42,226 nucleotides of DNA from a virus: the IMG/VR virus record IMGVR_UViG_3300020152_000040, positions 1 through 42,226 of that record. One strand, 5' to 3'. Positions within the stretch are counted from its first letter, which is position 1; each line of letters starts with the position of its first letter. The notes beneath the pieces are model-generated. The model saw only the letters and a list, made by a program, of their open reading frames with translations, did not search any database and had not been told where the DNA came from. The position numbers and the translations under genes are program-made. Of this stretch, positions 1 through 7,886 are shown in pieces.

Positions 1-24
1 GCGTCGCGAGCGCGTTCCGGGACT

Positions 25-40
25 AGTCGCCGTTTTAGGA
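25..40 (+). repeat. Terminal 16-bp direct repeat, left copy
   Basis: AGTCGCCGTTTTAGGA is found here and again as the last 16 bases of the window (42211-42226). If the ends are joined, the two copies lie 40 bp apart in tandem. This could be a residual assembly overlap of a circular molecule, a very short terminal repeat, or two binding sites near a packaging (cos/pac) region just upstream of the terminase genes. The sequence alone does not decide between these. Confidence 0.8.
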
Positions 41-56
41 CTGTGAAAGGCGTTGT

Positions 57-821
57 ATGCCAGCGAAACCGGCCGAAAACCGCACACCGTCCCGCGCACC
101 GACGGCCGTCACCGTCCCGACGGCCGTCCCCGTCGGCGAAACGACGTCCGGCGTGCTCGTGTACACCCCGGGCCGCGTCCTCACCGAGGGACAGCGCTTG
201 CTCTGCACCGTCCCCGGCCGCCTCGCCGACCTGTCGGCCGCGGTCGGCGTCGGGATGCCCACGATCTGCCAGTGGCGCCGCGCCGATCGCGTCCCCGGAA
301 CCGAGCACCGCCGCCGCCTGTTCGACGCGTTCGGGATCCCCGTCGAGGCGTGGGACTCGCTCCCCATCGGCGCCGCCGTGTTCCCCACCGAGGACGAGCC
401 GGAGGACGAGCCGGAGGACGACGCCGAGGCCGACGACCTCGAGGACGAGGACGAGCCGGAACCGGTTCCGGAACCGCGCCGCCGCCGGAACCGCGCCGCC
501 GACGAGCCGCCGGACGAGACGCGGTCCGCGCTCGACGATTACAACGTCCTACTCGGCCAGCTCCGAAAGCAGCTGGCCAAGTCGAACCTCCCGAGCCGCG
601 AGCGGATCCAGGTGACGGACGCAATGACACGCGCGCTCGCGCACAAGGAACGGCTCGAGCGCTCCCGCGAGATGATCGAGGCGCGCACGATCAAGGAACA
701 CCCGAAGTGGCGGGAGCTCAAGGCCGCGATCATCGGCGCCTTGCTCGAGCATCCCGCCGCCGCACGCGACGTCGAGGCCGCGATCACGCGCGTCCTCGGC
801 GATGAGGGGGCCGTCCCGTGA
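57..821 (+). CDS. HTH DNA-binding protein, probable terminase small subunit
   Basis: 254 aa. Residues 51-100 form a Cro/CI-like helix-turn-helix unit (LADLSAAVGVGMPTICQWRR...). A strongly acidic linker with repeated DEPE units follows (111-138), then a basic patch and a charged helical C-terminus (155-250). First gene of the operon that leads to the large terminase; a DNA-binding N-terminus plus a helical oligomerisation region is what small terminase subunits look like, but no family signature is unmistakable. The HTH and the trailing 'IPVEAWD' resemble the small gene at 4384-4608 on the other side of the large terminase gene. AAAGG upstream fits the ATG. It overlaps the next gene by GTGA. 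Confidence 0.6.
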   Translation: MPAKPAENRTPSRAPTAVTVPTAVPVGETTSGVLVYTPGRVLTEGQRLLCTVPGRLADLSAAVGVGMPTICQWRRADRVPGTEHRRRLFDAFGIPVEAWDSLPIGAAVFPTEDEPEDEPEDDAEADDLEDEDEPEPVPEPRRRRNRAADEPPDETRSALDDYNVLLGQLRKQLAKSNLPSRERIQVTDAMTRALAHKERLERSREMIEARTIKEHPKWRELKAAIIGALLEHPAAARDVEAAITRVLGDEGAVP

Positions 822-1012
822 CCGAGATCCCGCCGAACGAGCCGACGCTCCGGCTACTCGCCGACATGGCGCAAACGGCCCTCACCTCGATCAAGTTCGG
901 CGCCGCGTTCTGGGTGCTGCTCGAGCTTCACAGCCTCGTCGGCCACCTCGGCGACATCGCGTGGGAGCTCCGCAAGGCCAACGTCGAGATCACGAGACTT
1001 GTGGACAAGTGA
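818..1012 (+). CDS. Small hypothetical protein
   Basis: 64 aa, GTG start overlapping the previous stop as GTGA, which supports translational coupling. Residues 25-45 form a hydrophobic/amphipathic helix (FGAAFWVLLELHSLV). No family recognised; the weakly hydrophobic middle could be a membrane-associated helix or a dimerisation helix. Confidence 0.6.
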   Translation: MTEIPPNEPTLRLLADMAQTALTSIKFGAAFWVLLELHSLVGHLGDIAWELRKANVEITRLVDK

Positions 1013-1035
1013 ACAAGGAGACAAACATGCAAGGT
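996..1035 (+). promoter_or_regulatory. 8-bp phased repeat array (GACTTGTG/GACAAGTG) over a start codon
   Basis: Five consecutive octamers GACTTGTG-GACAAGTG-AACAAGGA-GACAAACA-TGCAAGGT run across the end of the preceding gene, the Shine-Dalgarno (AAGGAG) and the ATG at 1027. The first two octamers are inverted relative to each other. Same motif family as the arrays at 24724, 29552, 30979 and 34411; probable operator (inference). Confidence 0.5.
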
Positions 1036-1236
1036 GAACATTCGCGCCGCCTCACCGAGGCACAGATCGACAAAGTGGCCGAGGAATACCGCGCCGGCGA
1101 TCCGGTCCACGTGATCGCCGCACGGTTCGGTTGCTCGGACGCGGTGATCCGCAACGCGCTCAAGTTGCGCGCCGTCACGATGCGAATCGGCGGCTCGCAC
1201 TCGAGCACCACCGGCCGAGGCTACCGGTACTCATGA
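1027..1236 (+). CDS. Small helix-turn-helix protein
   Basis: 69 aa. Residues 6-45 read as a resolvase/transposase-type HTH (LTEAQIDKVAEEYRAGD... VIAARFGCSDAVIRNALK), the arrangement seen in small phage HTH proteins that recognise DNA without an enzymatic domain. The ATG was chosen because AAGGAG lies 8 bases upstream. The start is embedded in an octamer repeat array, so the gene may be regulated by the protein that binds that motif, perhaps itself. Overlaps the next gene by ATGA. Confidence 0.75.
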   Translation: MQGEHSRRLTEAQIDKVAEEYRAGDPVHVIAARFGCSDAVIRNALKLRAVTMRIGGSHSSTTGRGYRYS

Positions 1237-1481
1237 CGGACCTATCGTGGATCTGGTCCGCGGCCGCGCTCGGCCTCGCGCTCGGCGTGCTGCTCGGTTG
1301 CTGGGCGCGCGAGGTCCGGTGGCGTGGCGCCGCACGTGAGCCGATGCGCGTCGAGTCCGGCGGCAAGCTCTATCACGTCGTCGCGCATGGCGACGTGGAC
1401 AAGGCGCGCGAGGTGCTCGACTGGACGCGCCGCGAGCAAGAGGCGGCGATTCTCAGCCATCGATTCGAGGCCGAGTCATGA
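1233..1481 (+). CDS. Small single-span membrane protein
   Basis: 82 aa. One N-terminal hydrophobic segment (about residues 5-24, WIWSAAALGLALGVLLGCWA), then a basic, soluble C-terminal part. N-out/C-in membrane anchor is likely. It is followed directly by a second membrane protein (1478-1783), both joined by ATGA overlaps; such pairs can be holin or spanin-like, but the recognised lysis genes lie at 23225-25111, so the function here is open. Confidence 0.7.
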   Translation: MTDLSWIWSAAALGLALGVLLGCWAREVRWRGAAREPMRVESGGKLYHVVAHGDVDKAREVLDWTRREQEAAILSHRFEAES

Positions 1482-1783
1482 CGGCCGCCGAACACGATCG
1501 CCGCGCGAGCACGCTGTTCGCCGTCTATCATGCGCTCGAGGGGCCAGCGTACGTGTCTGCCGTCGCCGCCATCGCGTTCGGCGGCCTGTACGCCGCGCGC
1601 CCTGACGGTTGGTGGCTCGCGATCACCGCGTCTCTCGTCGCCGGCGGTCTGTGGCTCATCCGCGCCGGCCTCGCGCGCCGCGCCGCGCACCACCGGTTCG
1701 CCTCCGAGTACCTCGACGCCGCCCCGCCGCCGCGCTCGAGCAGCGGCCGCACGATCCCGCCACCGCCGCCGGAGGCCGCATGA
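1478..1783 (+). CDS. Small two-span membrane protein
   Basis: 101 aa with two hydrophobic segments at about residues 25-40 (VSAVAAIAFGGLYAA) and 45-63 (WLAITASLVAGGLWLIRAG), then a basic region and a proline-rich tail (RTIPPPPPEAA). Two spans plus a charged tail is a holin-like topology, but a better holin candidate lies at 23225. Linked to its neighbours by ATGA overlaps. Confidence 0.7.
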   Translation: MTAAEHDRRASTLFAVYHALEGPAYVSAVAAIAFGGLYAARPDGWWLAITASLVAGGLWLIRAGLARRAAHHRFASEYLDAAPPPRSSSGRTIPPPPPEAA

Positions 1784-2127
1784 GCCGCCCCGTCCCCACC
1801 GACTATGAACGGCAAATGGCCGGCGTGGTCGCCGAGGCCGCGGCCGGCGACCCGACGGCGATTCCCGCGCTCGTCGCCGAGGCCCTCGCGAACCACCGCG
1901 CGCGCACCGTCCACCTCGCGCTCGCGATGGTCCCGCGCTCGGCCACACCGTCGGAACATGCGCTCGAGCTCATGCGCGACGGGTGGACGCCGCGTCAGGT
2001 GCTCGAGCTGATCGACGCGCACCGCGCACTCCTGATCCAGCTCCGCCGCATGCGCGAGCTGCTCCCCGCCACACTCGGCGCCGGCCCCGGGGCCGCGGCC
2101 GAGGGCTCGAACGGAGGCCGCACGTGA
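1780..2127 (+). CDS. Hypothetical helical protein
   Basis: 115 aa, predicted mostly helical, with an acidic alanine-rich N-terminal half and a glycine-rich end. The part around residues 55-85 (SEHALELMRDGWTPRQVLELID) looks like a short helical interaction domain. No family recognised. ATG overlaps the preceding stop (ATGA), and its own stop overlaps the next GTG (GTGA). Confidence 0.65.
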   Translation: MSRPVPTDYERQMAGVVAEAAAGDPTAIPALVAEALANHRARTVHLALAMVPRSATPSEHALELMRDGWTPRQVLELIDAHRALLIQLRRMRELLPATLGAGPGAAAEGSNGGRT

Positions 2128-2489
2128 CAGGCGGATGGAACCGGATCGAAGTCCAGGCCGGCGACAAGATCGGCCCGTTCACGCTCGTTCGCCGCGCCGG
2201 CGAGAACGGTTGCGGACAGGCCGTGTGGCTCATGCAGTGCGACGAGGGCCACCCGTGCGAGCACGCGATCTCACAGCTACGCATGCGCATCCGTCGCGGC
2301 GAGATGGTCAAGTGCAAGCTCTGTGAGCGCGCTCGACGTGCGCGCCACCGCGCCGTGCGGAACGAGTCCACCGCGCGCCGGTTCCTCGCGAAACACGGCG
2401 GCCCCACCGCCTACACGATGGGGGACGGCGGGTTCGACGCCGAGGCCGTGGACGGCGCGCTCGACGAGCTCGGACGGAGGTTGTGGTGA
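2124..2489 (+). CDS. Zinc-binding protein with phage 'GDKxG' N-terminal domain
   Basis: 121 aa. The N-terminal 70 residues carry GDKIGPFTLVRR, then WLMQCDEGH, then an arginine-rich stretch and CKLC. This is the layout of the small zinc-binding domain that often precedes HNH/AP2 parts in phage proteins (two Cys clusters around a beta hairpin). No nuclease domain follows. The same layout recurs in the minus-strand gene at 30665-31015 (GDKLGAWTALRR, WLWQCRCG, CNGC). GTG start set by the GTGA overlap; the nearby ATG is out of frame. Confidence 0.7.
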   Translation: MTGGWNRIEVQAGDKIGPFTLVRRAGENGCGQAVWLMQCDEGHPCEHAISQLRMRIRRGEMVKCKLCERARRARHRAVRNESTARRFLAKHGGPTAYTMGDGGFDAEAVDGALDELGRRLW

Positions 2490-2578
2490 GGCCGGAGCCG
2501 TTCGCGTTCTGGGCGCTGATCATGGCCCTCGCCGCCGTCGGCGTATGGGTCGCGTGGGTGTCGATGCACGGGAGGTAG
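2486..2578 (+). CDS. 30-residue single-span membrane peptide
   Basis: Begins with a GTG that overlaps the preceding stop (GTGA) and encodes MRPEPFAFWALIMALAAVGV followed by WVAWVSMHGR. Almost the whole peptide is one hydrophobic helix. Its stop region supplies the GGGAGG Shine-Dalgarno for the terminase ATG at 2583, so translation of the two may be coupled. Too short for similarity; the overlap pattern shared with all neighbours is the main support. Confidence 0.5.
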   Translation: MRPEPFAFWALIMALAAVGVWVAWVSMHGR

Positions 2579-2582
2579 AGCC

Positions 2583-4253
2583 ATGGCGACGAGCACGATC
2601 GGACGGGAGGTAGCGAAGCGCCGGCCGGGTGGACAGCTCAAGGAAGCACCACCACTCACGTTCGCCTCGGACTTCGCGGCCTCGTTCTTTCCCGCGCTCC
2701 ACGCCGCGAGCGGCGTCCAGTTCCCGAGTCCGCTCTACCGCAAGGATCCGGTGCGGTTCGCGCGCGAGATCCTCGGCGTCGAGCCGTGGAGCAAACAGAT
2801 CGACATCCTTGAGGCCGTCCGCGATCATCCGCGCGTCGCGATCAAGTCCGGCCACAAGGTGGGCAAGTCGCACTCGGCGTCGACGCTAGCGCTGTGGTTC
2901 TACTGTTCGTTCGAGGCCGCGCGCGTGGTCTGCACCTCGACGACGGCGCGACAGGTGGACGAGATCCTGTGGCGCGAGCTGCGCATGATGCACGCGCGGA
3001 GCGGCCGGTGCGTCGCCTGCAAGGCCGAGCTGCAACGTAACCCCGGCGCACGCATCCCGCGGCCGTGTCCGCACTCGTCGCTCGTCGACGGCGAGCTTGC
3101 AGACACCGCGCGGACCGGACTCAAGTCTGCAGACTTCCGCGAGATCGTCGGGTTCACCGCGCGACAGGCCGAGGCCGTCGCCGGTATCTCCGGCGAGAAC
3201 GTCCTTTACATCGTCGACGAGGCGAGCGGCGTGGCGGAGGAGATTTTCGAGGCGATCGAAGGTAACCGCGCCGGCTCCGCGCGCCTCGTCCTGTTCTCGA
3301 ACCCGACGCGGAACGAAGGGGAGTTTCACGCGGCGTTCAATGGCAAAGCGAGGTTCTACAAAGGGATCACGGTCAGCTCGGCGAGCACGCCGAACGTCGA
3401 GGCCGGCGAGCGGCTCGTTCCCGGCCTCGCGACGCGCGAGTGGGTCGAGGAAAAGCGCGAGGAATGGGGCGAGAAGTCTCCCCTCTACCGCGTGCGCGTG
3501 GAGGGGGAGTTTGCGGAACACGAGGCCGGCAAGATCTTCTCGCTCCACACGATCGAGCAGGCCGAGCAGCGGTGGCACACCGCGCGCGCGGAGGGCCGGC
3601 TCTACATCGGCCTCGATCCCGCCGGCGAGCGCGGCCGCGGCGACGAGATCATCTATGCGCCTCGTCGCGGTCGGAAGCTGCTCGAGCTGCTCCCCTACCA
3701 GGGCCTCGACGAACAGGGACACCTCGCGGAGCTGATCCGGATCGTCAAGCGGCTCCGCGTCCCGCGTGAGACGCCCGTGGTGGTGGTGGACCGGGAGGGC
3801 TCGGTCGGAAGCAAGGTGTACCTCGCGATCCGGAACTACGCCGACGCGAACCCCGGCATGTTCGAGGTGGTCGGCGTCCGCGCCTCCGACAAGGCCCTCC
3901 GCCAACCGGAGCTTTACGATCGCATGCGCGACGCACTCGCCGCGTCGCTCGTCGCCTGGTTCGACGCCGAGGGGGCGATTCCGGAGGACGCCAAGCTCGC
4001 GAAAGAGCTCCACGCGCTCGAGTGGAGTCAACGCGCCGACGGCCGCTCGAAAGTCACGCCGAAAGACACGCTCCGGAAGATCCTCGGCCGCTCGCCGGAC
4101 CGTTACGACGCGCTCGCGCTCTCGACGTGGGAGCCGCTCTCGCTCCGCGAGCAGGCGTACGAGCCACCGCCGGCGGCCGAACGCGAACCGGATCGCTACA
4201 TCGCCTCGACGCTCGATCCGTACGCCGGCGCGTCGGCGTGGGAGCGGCGGTAG
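2583..4253 (+). CDS. terL: Terminase large subunit
   Basis: 556 aa, the packaging motor ATPase and headful/cos nuclease. ATPase: Walker A GHKVGKS (90-96), Walker B LYIVDEAS (208-215), coupling region LVLFSNPT (235-242). Nuclease of RNase H fold: GLDPAGE with D345, VVVDREG with D403, and RYDALALS with D509 as the third acidic residue. Between Walker A and B there is an unusual Cys/His insert (C143, C146, C162, H164) that could bind zinc. Strong Shine-Dalgarno GGGAGG. The putative small subunit is the first gene of the operon. Confidence 0.95.
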   Translation: MATSTIGREVAKRRPGGQLKEAPPLTFASDFAASFFPALHAASGVQFPSPLYRKDPVRFAREILGVEPWSKQIDILEAVRDHPRVAIKSGHKVGKSHSASTLALWFYCSFEAARVVCTSTTARQVDEILWRELRMMHARSGRCVACKAELQRNPGARIPRPCPHSSLVDGELADTARTGLKSADFREIVGFTARQAEAVAGISGENVLYIVDEASGVAEEIFEAIEGNRAGSARLVLFSNPTRNEGEFHAAFNGKARFYKGITVSSASTPNVEAGERLVPGLATREWVEEKREEWGEKSPLYRVRVEGEFAEHEAGKIFSLHTIEQAEQRWHTARAEGRLYIGLDPAGERGRGDEIIYAPRRGRKLLELLPYQGLDEQGHLAELIRIVKRLRVPRETPVVVVDREGSVGSKVYLAIRNYADANPGMFEVVGVRASDKALRQPELYDRMRDALAASLVAWFDAEGAIPEDAKLAKELHALEWSQRADGRSKVTPKDTLRKILGRSPDRYDALALSTWEPLSLREQAYEPPPAAEREPDRYIASTLDPYAGASAWERR

Positions 4254-4387
4254 TGAAGCCACAGGCGCCGCCGTGCTCATACGCCGGCCGTATCTCGGCG
4301 CCCGATCGGATCGGACTCTTCGCCGCTTCTCGCGAACGCCCCGGCAAGCTCGCCGACGGCACCTGTAGCGGCCGGACCGTACCATGA
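4253..4387 (+). CDS. Small hypothetical ORF
   Basis: 44 aa, GTG start overlapping the terminase stop (TAGTG) and stop overlapping the next ATG (ATGA), the same junction style as the surrounding real genes. Composition is not distinctive (two cysteines, basic) and no domain is seen. It may instead be a short leader. Confidence 0.4.
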   Translation: MKPQAPPCSYAGRISAPDRIGLFAASRERPGKLADGTCSGRTVP

Positions 4388-4608
4388 CGCGCGGCCGCCG
4401 CGCGCTGCTCGCGGTGCTGCAAGTGATCAAGGGCCGGGAGGTGGCCGCACGCGTGCGCGTACATCCGGGGAGCGTCTCGCGCTGGTCGCACGGCCTGTGT
4501 CGGCCCTCGGCGCGTGCGCGGCGGATGCTCGAGCAGCACGTCCGGATCCCCGCGTCGGCGTGGGACGAGCTGGACATTCACAGTTCACAGCGGCGGACGC
4601 AACGCTAG
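4384..4608 (+). CDS. Small HTH protein
   Basis: 74 aa. Residues 10-50 form an HTH (LQVIKGREVAARVRVHPGSV, then SRWSHGLCRPSARARRML) followed by IPASAWDELD. The end of this unit matches the pattern in the probable small terminase (57-821: IPVEAWDSL), so the two genes flanking terL look like paralogues. It may bind packaging-site DNA or regulate the late operon. Overlaps the preceding ORF by ATGA. Confidence 0.65.
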   Translation: MTRGRRALLAVLQVIKGREVAARVRVHPGSVSRWSHGLCRPSARARRMLEQHVRIPASAWDELDIHSSQRRTQR

Positions 4609-4648
4609 TTGCACCGCGCGCGCGCGGGCCTGTGGCTTGCTCTCGGCC

Positions 4649-6034
4649 GTGGGGATCTCGGACATACTCCGCCGCGGCGCGGCGAGTCTGCTCGGACTGT
4701 CGGCCTGGCAAGCGAACGTCTCGCCGTTCGCCGCCTCGACGCCATCGGACGCGCTGATCGACGCCGGCCGCCGGATGAACGGCGGCAACATTCAGCCGAT
4801 CCCCGTCACGCGGACGCGGTGGTACCTGAGCGATCTCGAGACGGCCGAACACCTCGCCGACGCCGGCGATCTGTCGTGGGCCGGCGAGCTGATGAAGTCC
4901 GCTCGCAAGGACGGCGTCGTGTCCGGCGTCCTGTCGACGCGCACCGGCGGACTCGTGAGGTTGCCGAAAAAGTTCCGCGGCGATCCGGAGATCGTCGCCG
5001 CGCTCGAGCTTGGCCACGATTCCACGCGCTCGGTGTTCGACGAGATGTTTCCCGCCGCGGAGCTCGCCGCGCTCGCGGCGGACGGTGAGTTGCTCGGCGT
5101 CGGCGTCGGCGAGCTCGTCCCCGTCGAGGGCCGCTCTTACCCCGTGTTCGTCCGCCTCGATCCGTCGTTCTTACTGTTCAGGTGGAACGAGAACCGGTGG
5201 TATTACCGCTCGGTGATCGGACTCATCCCGATCACGCCGGGAGACGGTCGGTGGATCCTCCACGTCCCCGGCGGCCGCATGGCCCCGTGGCAAAACGGCC
5301 TGTGGCGCGCGATCGGCCGAGCGTACATCCGCAAGGAACACGCGAGCCTCCACTGTGACAACTGGGAGGCCAAGCTCGCGAACCCCGCGCGCGTCGCCGT
5401 CGCGCCGACGGGTGGCGTCGAGGCTCAGAAAGACAGCTTCTTTCGTCAGGTCATGGCGTGGGGAGTGAACACAGTCTTCTCACTGAGTCCCGGATACGAC
5501 GTCAAGTTACTCGAGTCGAACGGCCGCGGTTATGAGAGCTTCAAGGCGACGATCTCCGATCAGAACCAAGAGATTATCATCACGATCGCCGGACAGACCG
5601 TCACCACCGACGGCGGGACGGGGTTCGCGAACGCCGACGTTCACAAGTCCATCCGCGCCGACCTGATCAAGGCGACGGCCGACGGACTCGCCTACACCCT
5701 GAACACTCAGGGCCTCCCGGCGTTCGTGCTCGTCCGGTTCGGCGAGGCCGCGCTCACGCGCTCGGTGGTGGTGGAGTGGGACGTCACGCCTCCGAAGGAT
5801 CGCACCGCCGAGGCGTCGAGCCTCGTCACGATCGCCACCGCGATCGCACAGCTCGATCAGGCCCTCGCCGCGCACGGCCGCCGCCTCGACGTCGCGACGC
5901 TCTGTGCACGGTTCTCGGTGCCGATCCTCGGCGACGCCGACGGCGACGGGACACCGGACGCGGCCGAGAACGAGCCGCCGGAGCCGACGCTCACCGAACC
6001 GCCGGCACCCACGCCGATCCGGGAGGCCGCATGA
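4649..6034 (+). CDS. Portal protein, Mu gp29/DUF935-like
   Basis: About 461 aa. It forms the dodecameric head-vertex channel. The pattern of a DUF935 portal is visible: a helical N-terminal part with AGELMKSARKDGVVSGVLST, AELAALAADGELLGVGVGEL, the WILHVPGG segment, then GLWRAIGRAYIRKEH and a C-terminal helical region ending in acidic, proline-rich sequence. It lies directly after terL and before the protease, as expected. The start is uncertain: GTG at 4649 is preferred because everything upstream in frame is arginine-rich shadow sequence, but no clear Shine-Dalgarno is present; TTG at 4637 is an alternative. Confidence 0.85.
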   Translation: MGISDILRRGAASLLGLSAWQANVSPFAASTPSDALIDAGRRMNGGNIQPIPVTRTRWYLSDLETAEHLADAGDLSWAGELMKSARKDGVVSGVLSTRTGGLVRLPKKFRGDPEIVAALELGHDSTRSVFDEMFPAAELAALAADGELLGVGVGELVPVEGRSYPVFVRLDPSFLLFRWNENRWYYRSVIGLIPITPGDGRWILHVPGGRMAPWQNGLWRAIGRAYIRKEHASLHCDNWEAKLANPARVAVAPTGGVEAQKDSFFRQVMAWGVNTVFSLSPGYDVKLLESNGRGYESFKATISDQNQEIIITIAGQTVTTDGGTGFANADVHKSIRADLIKATADGLAYTLNTQGLPAFVLVRFGEAALTRSVVVEWDVTPPKDRTAEASSLVTIATAIAQLDQALAAHGRRLDVATLCARFSVPILGDADGDGTPDAAENEPPEPTLTEPPAPTPIREAA

Positions 6035-7470
6035 CGGGACGTGCGCGCGAGCTCCGACGCTACGATCGCTCCGGCGCACTCGCGTTGCAGCGCTCGGCGT
6101 TTTTCGATCTGTTCCTTGAGGCCGAGGACACCGCGAACGAGCAGCTCGCCGGCGTGACGGTCGTTACGATCAGGGGGCCGCTCGATCACCACGCCGGGTG
6201 GTGGTGCGACTCCTACGAAGCGATCCTTGAGCGCGTAGCCGTCGCCTGTCGCGCGCCGGCGCCGGTGGTGCTGCTCCGGATCGATTCACCCGGCGGACAG
6301 GTGTCGGGGATGCTCGACGCGGCACGCCAGATCCGCGCGCGCGCCGAGGCCGCGGGAAAGCGGCTCGTCGCCTACGTCGACGGCTGCGCCTGCTCGGCCG
6401 GCTACGCGCTCGCGTCCTCCGCCGAGCGGATCTACGCGAGCTCCACGGCGTTCGTCGGCTCGGTGGGCATCCTGATCACGCGCGTCGACGTGAGCGCACG
6501 CGACGCCGCCGAGGGGACCCGCTACGCGCTCGTCGCGTCCGGCTCGCGCAAGACCGACGGGAACGCGCACACCGCGCTCTCGGAGGACGAGCTCGCGAAC
6601 ATGTCGCGTGAGTGCGAGTCGCTCGCGTCCCTGTTTTTCGAGGCGGTCGCGATGCTCCGCCCACAGCTCACCGTCGACGCGCTCCGCGCACTGGACGCCG
6701 GCGTGTTCCACGGCCCCGCCGCCGTTCAGGCGGGGCTCGTCGATCAGCTCGCGAGTTTCGACGAGGCCCTCGCGGCTCTCTCGGGAGGCACCATGGAAGA
6801 TCAGAACGAACAGACAGAGGAGCGCACCGCGGGGCCGCTCGACGACGCGCGAGAAGCGCTCGAGCGCGCCGCCGATGGCGACGGGGACGAGGCCGAGCGC
6901 GCGCGCCGAGCGCTCGAGATCCTGAACGGCGGCGGCGGGAGCGAGGACGAGCCGGAGGAGCAGGCCGCCTCCGCGCGCTCGAGCACCGGCGCCACGGCGC
7001 GCGCCGCGCGAGCAGCGGCTCCGGCCACCGTCTCGGCGACCTCGGCGACGTCGCTTGCGACCACCGTCCAGGCCCTCGCCGCCGACGTCGCCGCGCTCCG
7101 CGCCGAACGCGAGTCGCTCGAGCGCAGCGCGATGATCTCGGCGCGGCCGGACCTCGCGCCACAGCTCGTCGCCGAGCTGCAGACCATGCCCATCGCCGAC
7201 GCGCGCCGCATCGTCGAGGCCATCCCGCGTCCCGCCGCACCTCAGCATGCGGCTACGGCCGTGGTGGGCGCGACGCGCGGCCTCGGTCAGGGGACGGCCC
7301 CGGCGCTCTCACCGGACGAGCTCCGGATGGATCGGGAGATGGGGATCGCTCCCGACGCCGGCGGCGTGAAGCGGTCCGCGCACTCCATGGAGTTCAGCGT
7401 CCCGGCGCGCGCCCCCCGTGCGCCGGCCGCTCGAGCAGCGGCTCCCGCCGCGGGAAAGGTAGGTAGGTAA
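6031..7470 (+). CDS. S49-family head maturation protease with C-terminal scaffold
   Basis: 479 aa. Residues 40-265 are an SppA/SohB-type serine protease: LLRIDSPGG (81-89), nucleophile S122 in CSAGYALAS, and lysine K174 in GSRKTDG. The 52-residue Ser-Lys spacing fits SohB-type enzymes. From about residue 255 the protein turns into an acidic, then alanine-rich coiled-coil region (VQALAADVAALRAERESLER) as in capsid scaffolds. A second in-frame ATG at 6793 with its own Shine-Dalgarno would make the scaffold alone, as with lambda C/Nu3. ATGA overlap with the portal gene. Confidence 0.9.
   Translation: MTGRARELRRYDRSGALALQRSAFFDLFLEAEDTANEQLAGVTVVTIRGPLDHHAGWWCDSYEAILERVAVACRAPAPVVLLRIDSPGGQVSGMLDAARQIRARAEAAGKRLVAYVDGCACSAGYALASSAERIYASSTAFVGSVGILITRVDVSARDAAEGTRYALVASGSRKTDGNAHTALSEDELANMSRECESLASLFFEAVAMLRPQLTVDALRALDAGVFHGPAAVQAGLVDQLASFDEALAALSGGTMEDQNEQTEERTAGPLDDAREALERAADGDGDEAERARRALEILNGGGGSEDEPEEQAASARSSTGATARAARAAAPATVSATSATSLATTVQALAADVAALRAERESLERSAMISARPDLAPQLVAELQTMPIADARRIVEAIPRPAAPQHAATAVVGATRGLGQGTAPALSPDELRMDREMGIAPDAGGVKRSAHSMEFSVPARAPRAPAARAAAPAAGKVGR
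6793..7470 (+). CDS. Nested scaffold protein (in-frame internal start in the protease gene)
   Basis: 225 aa if translated alone. ATG at 6793 is preceded by GGGAGG at 4-9 bases' distance, and lies exactly where the protease domain ends (GGT|MEDQNEQTEERT). The product would be acidic at the start, helical in the middle and basic/alanine-rich at the end, typical of scaffolds. The nested arrangement is established for lambda C/Nu3 and Mu I/Z; its use here is inferred from the ribosome site. Confidence 0.65.
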   Translation: MEDQNEQTEERTAGPLDDAREALERAADGDGDEAERARRALEILNGGGGSEDEPEEQAASARSSTGATARAARAAAPATVSATSATSLATTVQALAADVAALRAERESLERSAMISARPDLAPQLVAELQTMPIADARRIVEAIPRPAAPQHAATAVVGATRGLGQGTAPALSPDELRMDREMGIAPDAGGVKRSAHSMEFSVPARAPRAPAARAAAPAAGKVGR

Positions 7471-7886
7471 TGGCCGCGCTCACCGGTCCGCGCGCTCAGG
7501 TGATCGAGCGCTGGACACACCGTATGTTCGTCCTCGCCGCGGGACAGAAGGCGCAGAAAGGCTCGAACCTCGTCGGCGATCCGACGACGGGCCGCGTGCG
7601 CCTCGCCGGCCCCGGGACGGGCCGGATCTCGGTCGGCGTCTCGGATGAGGAGGTCGACGCCACGGCCGCCGAAAAGTCCGTCTCCGTCGACATGGGGATG
7701 GAGATCGAGGTGCGGTGGCTCGAGCAGGACGGCTCGATCGCCGACGCGAACACGTTCGGCACTTGCTATTGGGCCGACGATCAAACGGTGACGCTCACCG
7801 CCACGGGGAACAGCGTCGCGGGGCGTATCTGGCAGGTGGACGCGGCGCGCGGCGTCGCCGTTCAGCTGCTCCGGCCGACGACCTGA
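7470..7886 (+). CDS. Capsid decoration/stabilisation protein
   Basis: 138 aa, beta-rich, with TGRVRLAGPGTGRISVG and GRIWQVDAARGVAV. Size, position between scaffold and major capsid genes, and beta-rich sequence fit a lambda gpD or DUF2190-like decoration protein. ATG overlaps the TAA of the scaffold (TAATG), preceded by AGGTAGGTAGG, a repeated Shine-Dalgarno-like run. Confidence 0.65.
   Translation: MAALTGPRAQVIERWTHRMFVLAAGQKAQKGSNLVGDPTTGRVRLAGPGTGRISVGVSDEEVDATAAEKSVSVDMGMEIEVRWLEQDGSIADANTFGTCYWADDQTVTLTATGNSVAGRIWQVDAARGVAVQLLRPTT

Noticed and set aside
3123-3136. Palindrome AAGTCTGCAGACTT inside terL, partly shared with 35848-35859
   Set aside because: Encodes ordinary residues; CTGCAGAC recurs at other coding places as Leu-Gln-Thr codons, so chance is likely.
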